Notes: generated by a model from the sequence alone, not told the origin. Counted from the stretch's first letter, positions 31,846 through 41,435 are shown. The stretch: DNA of 64,000 nucleotides from JANLVI01 sp031363915 (GCA_031363915.1 JANLVI010000013.1:124001-188000), one strand, 5' to 3'. Program-made: numbers and translations.

Positions 31846-33353
31846 TACCGGGGTTTGATCGATTTCACGTCGATCGACTCATCGCCGCGCGGCTGCCACG
31901 AGATTCGTTTGGACACCGCATAGAGGTCTTCGAACTGGAAGAGAAAGAGCCATGGTGCATCTTCGTGCGCGATCGCCTGCGCTTTGGCATAGAGTGCCTG
32001 GCGCTTTGCCGTGTCGAGTTCGGCCCGTGCGGCAAAGACGGTCTTGTCGAACTCGGGATTGACCCAGGCGGAGTTCGGCGCATCGCTCGTCAGAATGCCC
32101 GTTACGACGCCGTCCGCGTCGTAGTTGTTGATGCCCCAGCCGAGCATATACATCGGTCCGACTTGTTTCTTGGCGATCTCCGTCGTGTAGTTCGTCCACT
32201 CATTGGTCTTGACGGTCACGTGCACGCCGACGAGCGCGAGTTGCCCCGCCACGGCCTCGCAAATCTCTTTGTCGCGATTGTAGCGGCCGTTCGGCGACTG
32301 CAAAACAAGATCGATGCCTTTGCCATCAGGGTAGCCAGCCTTCGCCAGGAGCGCCTTGGCTTTTGCGACATCGTGGGTGTACGCCGCAGCGTGCGGATCG
32401 AACCCAAAGAAGTTGGTCGGAATGACCGAGGGCACGGGATACGCACGACCGCCCAGAAGGTTCTTGATGATCGAGGGGACATCGAGTGCGTAATTGAGCG
32501 CCTGCCGAACGAGTTTGTTTTGCTGCGGGCCGGGTTGCAGCGTATTGAAGGCGATATAGAGGATGCGCACGCTCTTGACGCTCGCCATATCCGTAGTCCT
32601 ACCGCTCACGAGCGTCGACACGTACTGCGGCGGAACGTTCGTGATGATATCGGTCTCGTTCGTGCGCAGTGCAGCGACCCGCGACGCCGCATCCGGGATC
32701 GGTTTGAAGACGACGTGTTTCACCGCCGGTTGCGGTCCCCAGTAGTTGGGGTTGACGTCGAGTTCGACGGCTTCATCCTTATGCCATGATTTGAGCACGT
32801 AGGGGCCTGTCCCGACGGGATTCGTTTCGAGGTACGCATTGTCGTGCGCGCGCCAGTATTTCGAATCGACGATATAGAGCCGTTGGCGCAAACCCGGAAA
32901 GAGCGCTTGCGGCGTCGCCGTCGTGAAACGGACGGTGTACGGATCGGGCGTCTCGATCTTCACGATGTCGCGAACGTAGGGGCCCTGCGTCGAGCGGTAC
33001 GCCGGATCTTTGATCTTCTCGACGGTAAATCGAACGTCGTCTGCTGTAAAGCGGTCACCATTTGAAAATTTGACGTTCTTGCGCAGCTTGAACTCGAAGA
33101 TTGTGGGGCCCAGTCGCTTCCACGACGTCGCAAGTTGCGGGACGTATTTCCCGGGACCCTCGGGGACGCCGAGCTGATCGTAGATCTGCGCCACCACGTT
33201 GAACGTCGGCGTATTGGTCGTGCGAATCGGCGAAAGCGTATCGACGTCGACGCCCTGCGAGATCGTGACGCTAAAATCGGCAGCGCGCAGCGGCGTTGCC
33301 GTAAGCGAGACGAGCAAGGTCGCGGCGAGAACCAGAGGTCGAAAACGCACCAA
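31845..33353 (-). CDS. Periplasmic peptide-binding protein (SBP family 5)
   Basis: 502 residues. Signal peptide to about residue 24 ('TPLRAADFS'), then the SBP_bac_5 fold: 'KLRKNVKFSNGDRFTADDVRFTVEKI', 'NPVGTGPYVLKSWHKDEAVEL', 'NPNYWG'. It binds peptides, nickel or similar cargo and delivers it to DppBC. No DppD/DppF ATPase follows within the window; dppC ends at a pseudogene region. The signal lacks a lipobox Cys, so it is free rather than anchored. Confidence 0.9.
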   Translation of the reverse strand: MVRFRPLVLAATLLVSLTATPLRAADFSVTISQGVDVDTLSPIRTTNTPTFNVVAQIYDQLGVPEGPGKYVPQLATSWKRLGPTIFEFKLRKNVKFSNGDRFTADDVRFTVEKIKDPAYRSTQGPYVRDIVKIETPDPYTVRFTTATPQALFPGLRQRLYIVDSKYWRAHDNAYLETNPVGTGPYVLKSWHKDEAVELDVNPNYWGPQPAVKHVVFKPIPDAASRVAALRTNETDIITNVPPQYVSTLVSGRTTDMASVKSVRILYIAFNTLQPGPQQNKLVRQALNYALDVPSIIKNLLGGRAYPVPSVIPTNFFGFDPHAAAYTHDVAKAKALLAKAGYPDGKGIDLVLQSPNGRYNRDKEICEAVAGQLALVGVHVTVKTNEWTNYTTEIAKKQVGPMYMLGWGINNYDADGVVTGILTSDAPNSAWVNPEFDKTVFAARAELDTAKRQALYAKAQAIAHEDAPWLFLFQFEDLYAVSKRISWQPRGDESIDVKSIKPR

Positions 33354-33496
33354 ATCACCTCAGTCGATTAGTAAGCGAAGGGACCTCCGTCGTTAAGCGG
33401 CCCGTGCGGGCGCTCCTCGCGTTTTACGGGGTTTTGGATTCGACAGATGGCCAAGGTCGATTAGCGTGCGATAACTAGTCTCGGTTGCCCGCGCGG

Positions 33497-34720
33497 TTAT
33501 CCCAAGGCAGCGACGAGCGGGAACGTGCCCGCCACCACGTCTGCGGCAGGCCGACGGAGCCATTTTTCGAGCACCGTCGTGTAGACGCTGCGGAAATCGA
33601 CGCTAAAGCGCAAGTCGCCGTTTTCGAGGTTATCGAGCGCGGGATAGTCGCCATAGAGACCACCCCGCACGTTACCGCCGATAAGGAAAAGCGGAGCTGC
33701 TGTGCCATGATCGGTCCCGCGACTCGCGTTCTCGCCGACGCGACGGCCGAATTCGGAGAACGTCATCGTAAGCACGCGTTTGTCGTTGCCGTGAGCGGCA
33801 AGATCGGCGTAGAAGGCTTGGATGGCGTTGGCGAACTCACCGAGCAGCCGGTCTTGGACGCCTTTTTGCGCGACGTGCGTGTCAAACGAACCGTGCTGGA
33901 TGTAGAGGACGCGCGTACCGAGGCGACTGCCGACGATCTGCGCGGCCAGCGCAAGGCTACGCCCGAGTTGCGTCGCGGGGTAGTTTGCCGAAGACTTGTA
34001 ACCGGCAATCAATTTCGGTAATTCTTCGCTGCCGCGCTGAGCGTGATCTTCAATCTCGGCTACCGCCCCAAGATACGGCGATTTGAACGGCACATCATTG
34101 TCTTTGATGATGGACCCGAAAGCCGCCTTGCTACTGGCATTCCTGTCGCTCGTGAGCCCGTAACCACCGAGTTGCGCGATCGCGGGACAATCCATCTTGC
34201 GCGCGATCATCGCTTCGGGCAACACTTGTGCAAGCGCGATCCCGTTGAACAGATTTTTCTCATCGAGTTCGGCGGTATCGAGATACCGTCCGAGCCAGCC
34301 GGTATGTTCGTACGTCGTCGGTGCGGCGGTCTGCCAGATCTCGGTGGAGCGAAAGTGCGAATGATCCGGTTGCGGGTAGCCGACGTTTTGCACGATCGCG
34401 ACGTTGCCTGCGTCGTACATCTTCTTGAGCGGAGCGAGTGCCGGATTGAGACCGACGGTTTTGTCGATTTGCAGCACATCGTTTGGAGCGATGCCGAGCG
34501 TGGGGCGATAGTTGTAATACGAGCGAAGTCCGTGTGGGACCACGGTATTGAGTCCGTCGTTGCCGCCTTGGAAGTTGATCACGACGAGCACGCGGTCGTC
34601 GGCACCGCCGGGAAGGCCGCCGAGCGGTGCTTGCGCGAGCGCGCGCGAGAAGATGGAATCGGTGCTGCCAACCACGGTGAGGCCGCCGAGCGCGCCGAGT
34701 AAGAATCGCGAACGTTGCAT
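33497..34720 (-). CDS. DUF1501 family secreted protein
   Basis: 407 residues. N-terminal signal (to about residue 30, 'RALAQAP'), then DUF1501 core motifs 'VLVVINFQGGNDGLNTVVPH', 'DHSHFRSTEIWQTA', 'GSFDTH' and 'TFSEFGRRVGENASRGTDHGTAAP'. The fold belongs to the alkaline-phosphatase/sulfatase clan with probable metal ligands at these Asp/His positions. Function unknown. ATG 34720 has AGGA at 9 bases; ATG 34729 is too near. Nearly always encoded with DUF1800, as here. Confidence 0.9.
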   Translation of the reverse strand: MQRSRFLLGALGGLTVVGSTDSIFSRALAQAPLGGLPGGADDRVLVVINFQGGNDGLNTVVPHGLRSYYNYRPTLGIAPNDVLQIDKTVGLNPALAPLKKMYDAGNVAIVQNVGYPQPDHSHFRSTEIWQTAAPTTYEHTGWLGRYLDTAELDEKNLFNGIALAQVLPEAMIARKMDCPAIAQLGGYGLTSDRNASSKAAFGSIIKDNDVPFKSPYLGAVAEIEDHAQRGSEELPKLIAGYKSSANYPATQLGRSLALAAQIVGSRLGTRVLYIQHGSFDTHVAQKGVQDRLLGEFANAIQAFYADLAAHGNDKRVLTMTFSEFGRRVGENASRGTDHGTAAPLFLIGGNVRGGLYGDYPALDNLENGDLRFSVDFRSVYTTVLEKWLRRPAADVVAGTFPLVAALG

Positions 34721-34730
34721 GATCGTCATC

Positions 34731-36131
34731 CTAATTCAACTGGAAGGCGGGCGTCGCCATAGTGAGATATGCAGCACCGCGCACGCGCTCGTCGATATTT
34801 TCACCCGAGAGCATGCTCATCGTCTCGACCCCGGCGCCGTTGAGGTAGCCGACGACGCGCGCGACGGAGCGCGGCGAGGCATCGCCTTGTAAGATCGCGT
34901 CGACGAGATTTTTTGTAAGCCCGGTCGGATCGCTGCGCAGAGCGCTTGCCATCCATTCGGCTTGCATCATTTTCGGATTGGATGAAAGGGCGCTAGCGTA
35001 ATTTTCCCGCGCAAGGAGCGTGTTGCTCGAGAGCCACGCCGCACCGCCGTCCCAACCTTTAACCGAGGGCGGATAGAAGATTCGCTGACCCATGCGCGTC
35101 ACTGCGGCGTATGCGCCGCGGTCCATCTCGGGAATTCCGAAGAGCCGCTGCGCTCCCACGATATATTCCACCGGTGATTTTACCAGCGCCCGATAAGCGC
35201 GATCGCTGTAAAAGACGTTGCTCGTGAAGAGCGTCGCGAGCACCGGCTTGACTTCAAAACGGTTCTTTTCCAAGAGAGCTGCCACCGCATCGACGAATTC
35301 CGGTTCGGGATCGTTGTACACGAAGAAGTCGATGAGTTTTAAGGCGAAAAACCGACTGCAGGCGCGCTGCGCGAAGATGATGTCCACGATGTCGCGCCCG
35401 TCGAAGTTTCCGGTCTTGCCGAGAAACGTTTTGTTGCCGGAATCGTGGATCGACGGATCGATCATGAACGATCCGACCGGATGCGGACGCGAGAGCGTCC
35501 ACCCGGTGAATGCTCGGGCCGATTCGCGAACGTCGGTTTCGGTATAACTCCCGATGCCAAGCGTGAAGAGCTCCATGAGCTCGCGCGCAAAATTCTCATT
35601 CGGATGCACCCGGCTGCTGTTGGCATTGTCGAGATATTTGAGCATCGCCGGGTCCGAGGCGACGGCGTGCGTGAGATCGCGAACGTTTCCAAGCGCGAAG
35701 CGACGGAACAAATTGTTTTGGACGAGCATGTCGTTGCCGCTCGCCCCCTTTTGCAGGGCACTCGTAAAGCGACCGTGCCAGAAGAGCGTCAGCTTCTCTT
35801 GCAGAGGCGTCGGCGTGGTGAGCATGCGGTCGTACCAGGCGTTCGTAAGCGCGAGGTCGTTCTGATGGCGGGCCATCTTCGTATCCATCTTGGATTTGCC
35901 GCGACCATACATCGGATCGAGTTGCGCCGCGAGCGGGCCAGGCGACGCGCTAAAATCCATCGCCGCGCGCGTAGCCGCTTCCGGCGAGAGCGCGGCGTAT
36001 TGACCAATCTCCGTTGGCGAACCGCCGAATCCGGTACGACGCAGTAGGTGCGCGGCGCGGCGCGTGTCGAGCGTCCCGGCATACGGCGCCAGCGCGGTTG
36101 CAAGATCGAGAGTTCCAGCAGGACGAGCCAT
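34731..36131 (-). CDS. DUF1800 family protein
   Basis: 466 residues, mostly helical, with 'AAHLLRRTGFGGSPTEI' at the N-terminus, 'TLFWHGRFTSALQKG', 'NENFARELMELFTLGIG' and 'YPPSVKGWDGGAAWLSSNTL', the family signatures. Function unknown; DUF1800-DUF1501 pairs are common in soil bacteria with large envelopes. It leads the pair; the divergent mccB gene begins 135 bases away across a palindrome. Confidence 0.92.
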   Translation of the reverse strand: MARPAGTLDLATALAPYAGTLDTRRAAHLLRRTGFGGSPTEIGQYAALSPEAATRAAMDFSASPGPLAAQLDPMYGRGKSKMDTKMARHQNDLALTNAWYDRMLTTPTPLQEKLTLFWHGRFTSALQKGASGNDMLVQNNLFRRFALGNVRDLTHAVASDPAMLKYLDNANSSRVHPNENFARELMELFTLGIGSYTETDVRESARAFTGWTLSRPHPVGSFMIDPSIHDSGNKTFLGKTGNFDGRDIVDIIFAQRACSRFFALKLIDFFVYNDPEPEFVDAVAALLEKNRFEVKPVLATLFTSNVFYSDRAYRALVKSPVEYIVGAQRLFGIPEMDRGAYAAVTRMGQRIFYPPSVKGWDGGAAWLSSNTLLARENYASALSSNPKMMQAEWMASALRSDPTGLTKNLVDAILQGDASPRSVARVVGYLNGAGVETMSMLSGENIDERVRGAAYLTMATPAFQLN

Positions 36132-36219
36132 AGCAATCCTTCGCAGATGAGAGCGTGTGGGAAGTGTACGTACGCGAACGGCGAGCCGTCCCGGTTCGGA
36201 GCGAACCTTTAACTGGTGT

Positions 36220-36234
36220 TTAAACCGGGTTTAA
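36220..36234. promoter_or_regulatory. 15-bp palindrome upstream of the liu cluster
   Basis: TTAAACC-G-GGTTTAA is a perfect odd palindrome with a further half-like site, TTTAACTGG, ten bases before it (36208-36216). It lies 33 bases before mccB and 89 bases from the divergent DUF1800 gene. It looks like a dimeric regulator's operator (TetR or MerR type). No regulator of that kind is adjacent; the only DNA-binding gene nearby is the small XRE-like gene at 37874. Confidence 0.6.
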
Positions 36235-36266
36235 TCCGAGGGTGACTCACCTGCGTTCGGGAAGCC

Positions 36267-37874
36267 GTGCCCGTGCTAGAATCCCGCATCGACAAACGGA
36301 GGCCCGACTACTTGGCGAACGCCGCGGCGATGGGGGCTCTGGTCGAACGACTCCGCAAGGCGCTCGCAAACGCCCGGCGCGGAGGCGGAGAGATCTCGGT
36401 CGCTCGGCACCGCAAACGCGGCAAGCTCACCGCACACGAACGGATCGACCGGCTCGTCGACCCGGCGACGCCCTTTCTCGAATGCTCGGCGCTCGCAGCG
36501 AACGGCATGTACGACGAAGCGGCGCCCGCGGCCGGTGTGATCATCGGAATCGGTCAGATCGCTGGCATCGACTGCATGATCGTCGCGAACGATGCGACCG
36601 TCAAAGGCGGAACGTACTACCCGATGACGGTGAAGAAACATCTGCGTGCGCAAGAGATCGCCGAGCAGAATCACCTAACGTGCGTCTACCTCGTCGATTC
36701 GGGCGGGGCGTTCTTGCCGCTACAGGCCGAGGTGTTCCCCGACCGCGACCACTTCGGACGCATCTTCTATAACCAAGCGCGCATGTCGGCCCAAAGCATA
36801 CCGCAGATTGCCGCAGTGATGGGGTCGTGCACCGCAGGCGGCGCGTACGTTCCGGCGATGGCCGATGAGTCGATCATCGTCAAAGACAACGGCACCATTT
36901 TTCTCGGCGGTCCACCGCTCGTCCAAGCGGCGACCGGCGAAATCGTTACGGCCGAAGAACTCGGCGGCGCCGACGTGCACACGCGCATCTCGGGTGTTGC
37001 CGACCACTACGCCGTCGATGACGAACACGCGCTCGGCATCGTCCGTTCGATCGTCGAACACTCCGGTCGACGCGCCTACGACCCCTGGCCGATGCAGCCG
37101 CCGCGCGAACCCCGCAACGATCCCGCCGAACTCTACGGCGTGATCCCCGCCGATCCACGCCAGAGTTACGACGTGCGCGAAGTGATCGCGAGGATCGTTG
37201 ACGCATCGGAATTCCACGAGTTCAAGGAGCGGTACGGGACGACGCTCGTGTGCGGGTTCGCGCACATCGACGGGCATCCAGTCGGAATCCTGGCGAACAA
37301 CGGCATCCTCTTTAGCGAGAGCGCGCTCAAAGGCGCGCACTTCATCGAGCTCTGTACGCAGCGCGGCACGCCGCTTGTGTTCTTGCAAAACATTACCGGC
37401 TTCATGATCGGCAAAGACTACGAGAATCGCGGGATCGCAAAAGATGGCGCGAAACTCGTCACCGCCGTCGCCTGCGCGAACGTGCCGAAATTTACGGTGG
37501 TCATCGGCGGCAGTTTCGGCGCAGGGAACTACGGGATGTGCGGTCGCGCGTATTCGCCGCGTCAGCTCTGGATGTGGCCGAACGCACGCATTTCCGTGAT
37601 GGGCGGCGTGCAAGCCGCATCGACGTTGCTCACGGTGCGCATGGAAGCCGACAAAGGCAAAGGCACGCCGCTGGATGCCGAGGCGCAGGCCGCATTCAAA
37701 GCGCCGATCCTCGAAAAATACGAAACCGAGGGCAGTCCCTACTACTCGACTGCGCGCATATGGGATGACGGCATCATCGATCCGCTCGACACGCGGCGCG
37801 TGCTTGCGATAGGATTACGTGCCGCCCGCTGGGCTCCGCCGGAACCAACCCGCTTCGGCGTGTTTCGGATGTAA
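36267..37874 (+). CDS. mccB: 3-Methylcrotonyl-CoA carboxylase, carboxyltransferase (beta) subunit
   Basis: 535 residues, crotonase-like carboxyltransferase. With biotinylated MccA it carboxylates 3-methylcrotonyl-CoA in leucine breakdown. Motifs: 'RGKLTAHERIDRLVDP', 'TVKGGTYYPMTVKKHLRAQE', 'VYLVDSGGAFLP', 'MGSCTAGGAYVPAMADE', and in the C-terminal half 'FLQNITGFMIGKDYE' with 'GGSFGAGNYGMCGRAY', the last two typical of MCC/GCC beta subunits rather than propionyl-CoA carboxylase. GTG 36267 start; GTG 36273 is possible. Confidence 0.92.
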   Translation: MPVLESRIDKRRPDYLANAAAMGALVERLRKALANARRGGGEISVARHRKRGKLTAHERIDRLVDPATPFLECSALAANGMYDEAAPAAGVIIGIGQIAGIDCMIVANDATVKGGTYYPMTVKKHLRAQEIAEQNHLTCVYLVDSGGAFLPLQAEVFPDRDHFGRIFYNQARMSAQSIPQIAAVMGSCTAGGAYVPAMADESIIVKDNGTIFLGGPPLVQAATGEIVTAEELGGADVHTRISGVADHYAVDDEHALGIVRSIVEHSGRRAYDPWPMQPPREPRNDPAELYGVIPADPRQSYDVREVIARIVDASEFHEFKERYGTTLVCGFAHIDGHPVGILANNGILFSESALKGAHFIELCTQRGTPLVFLQNITGFMIGKDYENRGIAKDGAKLVTAVACANVPKFTVVIGGSFGAGNYGMCGRAYSPRQLWMWPNARISVMGGVQAASTLLTVRMEADKGKGTPLDAEAQAAFKAPILEKYETEGSPYYSTARIWDDGIIDPLDTRRVLAIGLRAARWAPPEPTRFGVFRM

Positions 37875-38125
37875 TGATGGATCGTCAAAGCGCACTCGAC
37901 ACCGTGGCCGAAGCACTCGTGGGGGCGCGCGCACGGCACGGGCTTTCACTTGAAGATGCTGCGGCAGCGGCGCAGATCGACCTCGAACGGCTCGCGTCGG
38001 CCGAATCCGGTGAGGATGCGCTGACCGACCCCGAACTCGAAGCACTTGCCGCCACGTACGATTGCGACGTTGCGGCCTTCTTTGGCGGACGAACGACCCC
38101 GATTTCGTATCTCTTCGGCGCGTAG
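37874..38125 (+). CDS. Small helix-turn-helix (XRE-like) protein
   Basis: 83 residues: 'VGARARHGLSLEDAAAAAQIDLERLASAESG' forms a Cro/cI-type helix-turn-helix, followed by 'LEALAATYDCDVAAFFGG', the usual C-terminal part. It may regulate the cluster, perhaps through the palindrome at 36220. Start overlaps the mccB stop (TAATG), with a second ATG directly after. Confidence 0.75.
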   Translation: MMDRQSALDTVAEALVGARARHGLSLEDAAAAAQIDLERLASAESGEDALTDPELEALAATYDCDVAAFFGGRTTPISYLFGA

Positions 38126-39010
38126 TTGCCGGTGAACGTTCGAATCATCGGCGCGTACGCGCTGATGTGTGTAATTTGGGGCACGACGTGGCTCGCGATC
38201 AAAATTGGGCTGCACGGTTTACCGCCGGTCACGGGCGCGGGCGTGCGCTTCATCATCGCGGGTCTCTTTCTCGCAGCGCTCGGCGCCCTCGCGGGGAAGC
38301 GGCGCGGCAGCTCGCCGCCGCTCTCGCTGATCCTCACGCTCGCCGTCGCGCTTTTCGGCGGCAACTACGCGCTCACGTACTTCGCCGAAACCGGGCTCTC
38401 ATCGGGGCTCGTAGCCGTACTCTTCGGCACGCTCCCGTTTTTTGTGTTTGGCCTGGGCGCGGTGATGCTCGGCGAACGCGCGACGCGCACCACTCTGGCG
38501 GGAGCGATCCTTGCACTCGGCGGCGTCACGGTGATCTCGGTCGGCGGCAGCGTCCACGGCGGCGCGATTTTCGCAGCCGCGACGCTCGGCGCATCGTTGC
38601 TCTCCGCCTACGCAAACGTATACCTGCGTCGACACGCCGCAAGCGACCCGTTTGCGACGCTGCCGCCCGCGATGTTGCTCGCCGGCGCCGTCATGACGGC
38701 GAGCGGTCTGCTCTTCGAGCGCCCCGATTGGCATGCGGCCCTTGCGCCGCCATCGGTACTCGCCGTTCTCTACCTTGCCGTGATGGGCAGCGGGATCGCA
38801 TTTTATCTCAACCACTGGCTCTTGCAGCGGCTCGAATCGTGGGTCGTCGGCCTCTCGGCGCTGGTGATTCCGATGATCGCGGTCGCCGTCGGCGTCGTCT
38901 TCGGCGGCGAGACGTTCGGCAGCCGTGAGGTTTTCGGCGCAGTACTCGTCGTTAGCGGCGTCGCGCTTGCGCTGCGCCGCGACCGCGTCGTGACCCCTAG
39001 CGAAGCGTGA
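38126..39010 (+). CDS. EamA/DMT family transporter
   Basis: 294 residues, ten membrane helices in two EamA repeats: 'MCVIWGTTWLAIKIGL' and the second 'MGSGIAFYLNHWLLQRL...VIPMIAVAVGVV'. It exports a metabolite of unknown nature. TTG 38126 directly follows the previous stop; GTG 38132 is an alternative. Confidence 0.85.
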   Translation: MPVNVRIIGAYALMCVIWGTTWLAIKIGLHGLPPVTGAGVRFIIAGLFLAALGALAGKRRGSSPPLSLILTLAVALFGGNYALTYFAETGLSSGLVAVLFGTLPFFVFGLGAVMLGERATRTTLAGAILALGGVTVISVGGSVHGGAIFAAATLGASLLSAYANVYLRRHAASDPFATLPPAMLLAGAVMTASGLLFERPDWHAALAPPSVLAVLYLAVMGSGIAFYLNHWLLQRLESWVVGLSALVIPMIAVAVGVVFGGETFGSREVFGAVLVVSGVALALRRDRVVTPSEA

Positions 39011-39031
39011 TCGTATCGTCCAAGGCGAAAC

Positions 39032-39772
39032 TCAAATACCCGCGTACCACTCGTAGCCCTGATCTTCCCAATAGCCGCCCGATCCGCTGCCGACTTTGGC
39101 AAAGGTCGATGCGAGTTCGATCCGGCCGACCCATTTGGCACTCTTGTAGCCCAGTTGGGTTGGAATGCGCAGACGGACGGGCGCGCCGTGGTCCGCATCG
39201 AGCGCTTTGTCATTGAGATCGAGCGCGAGTAGCGTCTGCGGATGCGCGGCCTGGTGCAAATTGAGGCTCTCGTAGTACGGCGCGCTCTGTTCGTCGATAT
39301 CGAGGCAGTGAAAGATGGCGAAGCGCGCGTCGGATTTGGGTTGAGCCATGGCAAGAATCGTCGCCAGCGGAACGCCGCGCCATTTGCCGATCGCACTCCA
39401 ACCCTCGACGCAGTCGTGACGCGTGGTTTGCGTTTGGAGCGGCATCGCGCGCAGCTGCGGGAGCGTGAAGTGTTGCGGCCGCTCGACCGCACCATCGACG
39501 ATGAGTTTGTACGAACGAAAGTCTGCCGCCACGAGCGATGAGTAGGTGGAATCGCTGGGCGTCGAATTTCCGTTGGTGCGGAACGTACGATCGATGTCCG
39601 TATCCGAATACAACTTGGCAAGGCCGCGCGTTCCGATCGCCGCTTGGTTCCACTTTTCGCCCAACGTCAAGAGGCCGTGGGCGGGGCTTTCGTTGAGCGC
39701 GTTGCTTATCGGCGCGCAACCGACGGCGCCGAGCGTTGCAAGCGATGTTGCGACGAAAAGACGCCGCTTCAT
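39032..39772 (-). CDS. Molybdopterin-dependent oxidoreductase (sulfite oxidase/MsrP-like)
   Basis: 246 residues with a signal/lipobox-like N-terminus ('ATLGAVGCAP'), so membrane-attached on the outside. The molybdenum ligand Cys lies in 'TTRHDCVEGWSAIGKWRGVPL', 'APVRLRIPTQLGYKSAKWVGRIEL' and 'GYWEDQGYEWYAGI' complete the sulfite oxidase-type fold. The MsrP (YedY) methionine sulfoxide reductase is the nearest known role. ATG 39772 overlaps the cytochrome stop (ATGA). No twin-arginine pair is seen. Confidence 0.88.
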   Translation of the reverse strand: MKRRLFVATSLATLGAVGCAPISNALNESPAHGLLTLGEKWNQAAIGTRGLAKLYSDTDIDRTFRTNGNSTPSDSTYSSLVAADFRSYKLIVDGAVERPQHFTLPQLRAMPLQTQTTRHDCVEGWSAIGKWRGVPLATILAMAQPKSDARFAIFHCLDIDEQSAPYYESLNLHQAAHPQTLLALDLNDKALDADHGAPVRLRIPTQLGYKSAKWVGRIELASTFAKVGSGSGGYWEDQGYEWYAGI

Positions 39773-40587
39773 ACGCCGACTCCATCGCCATCGTGCAGCC
39801 GATACCAACCCGTGATCATCGAGCGCATATTGTTCCAGGCCCCCGTTGCAAACACGAGCACCATATGCGTGAAGAAGTACAGGATGAAGAGCGTCATCAG
39901 CGCGAAGTGCCAGAGCCGCGCGAATTGTCGTCCGCCAAAGACACTCACCAGCGGATGTGCGATCGCATCGATGCCCGGTGAGAGCGCAAGACCGCTCAGG
40001 ATGATGAGCGGCGTCATGATGAAGAGCACGATGAGGTAGGTGACTTTCTGCAACGGATTGTACGTGCCGTGCGGCGGCTTCTCTTTGCGCAGACGCAAGT
40101 AGTAGAGCTGCATCGGAATGAGTCCCGCGATATCGCGTTTGGTCAGCCACAGATTGCGGATGTCTTTGCGGATCACGCCGCCGACCACGTACGCGAGGAG
40201 CGAGAGCGTGAGGAACCAGCCGAAAAAGAGATGCCAGCGGCGGCCGTCGGCCAGACTCTGGTAGCCCGGCAGCGTGATCGAGCCTGGGAACGCGCGGACA
40301 CTCTTCCCGCCAGCCCCATTGTCGGTGTAGCCGAGCAATCCGGTCGTCGTGAACGTGTGGCCGAAGATCGTCGTCTGTCCGACCGGAGCGCTTGCGCCCG
40401 GCGGCGTCCCCCCGTCGATCGAGAGCACGCGCCGCGCCGGATCGCTCTTGTCGGAGGCGTCGAGGTACGGAGCAGCGTTGAAAATTTGAAGGCCGCTCAT
40501 CAAGAGCACCAGCATCGCGAGCGTCCACAACCAGTGGCTCGCTCGTGCGACGATCGAATGGCGGTAAACCTTCTCGCCCGTCTTCAT
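39769..40587 (-). CDS. Cytochrome b561-family membrane protein
   Basis: 272 residues, about five membrane helices. Histidines in 'ARASHWLWTLAML', 'RRWHLFFGWFL', 'ARLWHFALMTLFILYFFTHM' are suitable heme-b ligands. It likely feeds electrons from quinol to the molybdopterin enzyme encoded next, as MsrQ does for MsrP, though it belongs to the hydrogenase-type cytochrome b561 group and is longer than MsrQ. It contains an extra loop of about 50 residues after the first helix. Confidence 0.85.
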   Translation of the reverse strand: MKTGEKVYRHSIVARASHWLWTLAMLVLLMSGLQIFNAAPYLDASDKSDPARRVLSIDGGTPPGASAPVGQTTIFGHTFTTTGLLGYTDNGAGGKSVRAFPGSITLPGYQSLADGRRWHLFFGWFLTLSLLAYVVGGVIRKDIRNLWLTKRDIAGLIPMQLYYLRLRKEKPPHGTYNPLQKVTYLIVLFIMTPLIILSGLALSPGIDAIAHPLVSVFGGRQFARLWHFALMTLFILYFFTHMVLVFATGAWNNMRSMITGWYRLHDGDGVGV

Positions 40588-40652
40588 TATGGAGATACTC
40601 TACCACGACTGTGCGGCGGGGTGCGTAAGGACGCCCACGGAAAGCGGTCCAC

Positions 40653-41435
40653 ATGCCAGACTCCGTCTTACGCGTCGTCCATGACGGCGCAACCGCTCGC
40701 GTCACGCTACATCGCCCCGAAGTTCGCAACGCCTTCAACGCCGAGTTGATCGCCGAACTGCGGGCGGCCTTCGACCGCCTCGGAACCGATGGCTCGGTCC
40801 GCGCGATCGTGCTCGACGGGGCGGGCAAGACCTTTTGCGGCGGGGCCGACGTCAACTGGATGCGCGGGTCGCTCGAACTCTCCGAAGGCGCAAACGTGGC
40901 GGATGCCGAGCGCATGTCGCAGATGTACCGCACGATCGACCGCTGCCCCAAACCCGTCATCGCGCGCATTCACGGCGGCGCGCTCGGCGGAGGAGCGGGA
41001 CTTGCAGCGGTCTGCGATATCGTGCTGAGCAGCCCTGAGACCGTCTATGGCTTCACCGAGACGAAGCTCGGGATCATCCCCGCGGTCATCTCGCCCTTTG
41101 TCATCGCCAAAATCGGCGTCTCGCATGCGCGCGCGCTGTTTCTCACCGGCGAACGCTTTTCGGCGGATCGCGCGCGAGCGATTGGCCTCGTGCACGAAGT
41201 CCTCGACGACGACGCGCTCGAGCGGCGTCTGGACGAGCTGGTCGCGGAGTTCGCGACCTCCGGACCGCGTGCCGTCGTCGCAGCGAAAGACCTGGTGCAT
41301 CGCGTTCGCGCGGCATCCTACGATGAGAGCGAGTCGCTCACCGCGCACGCGATCGCGCGCCAGCGAACCTCAGCCGAAGGACAAGAAGGCTTGCGCGCAT
41401 TCCTCGAACGCCGTCCCGCTACGTGGCACGCATGA
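40653..41435 (+). CDS. liuC: Enoyl-CoA hydratase, probably methylglutaconyl-CoA hydratase
   Basis: 260 residues, crotonase fold: 'ARVTLHRPEVRNAFNAELIAEL', 'AGKTFCGGADVNWMRG', the oxyanion and catalytic-Glu region 'GGALGGGAGLAAVCDIVL', 'ETKLGIIPAVISPFVI'. Placement between mccB and mccA/HMG-CoA lyase makes methylglutaconyl-CoA hydration (LiuC) the likely reaction. ATG 40653 has GGAAAG upstream. Confidence 0.85.
   Translation: MPDSVLRVVHDGATARVTLHRPEVRNAFNAELIAELRAAFDRLGTDGSVRAIVLDGAGKTFCGGADVNWMRGSLELSEGANVADAERMSQMYRTIDRCPKPVIARIHGGALGGGAGLAAVCDIVLSSPETVYGFTETKLGIIPAVISPFVIAKIGVSHARALFLTGERFSADRARAIGLVHEVLDDDALERRLDELVAEFATSGPRAVVAAKDLVHRVRAASYDESESLTAHAIARQRTSAEGQEGLRAFLERRPATWHA

Noticed and set aside
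39032..40969. A 645-codon minus-strand frame covering the molybdopterin enzyme and the region upstream
   Set aside because: Only the last 246 codons match a family; the rest lies in the cytochrome gene in another frame and inside the opposite-strand liuC.
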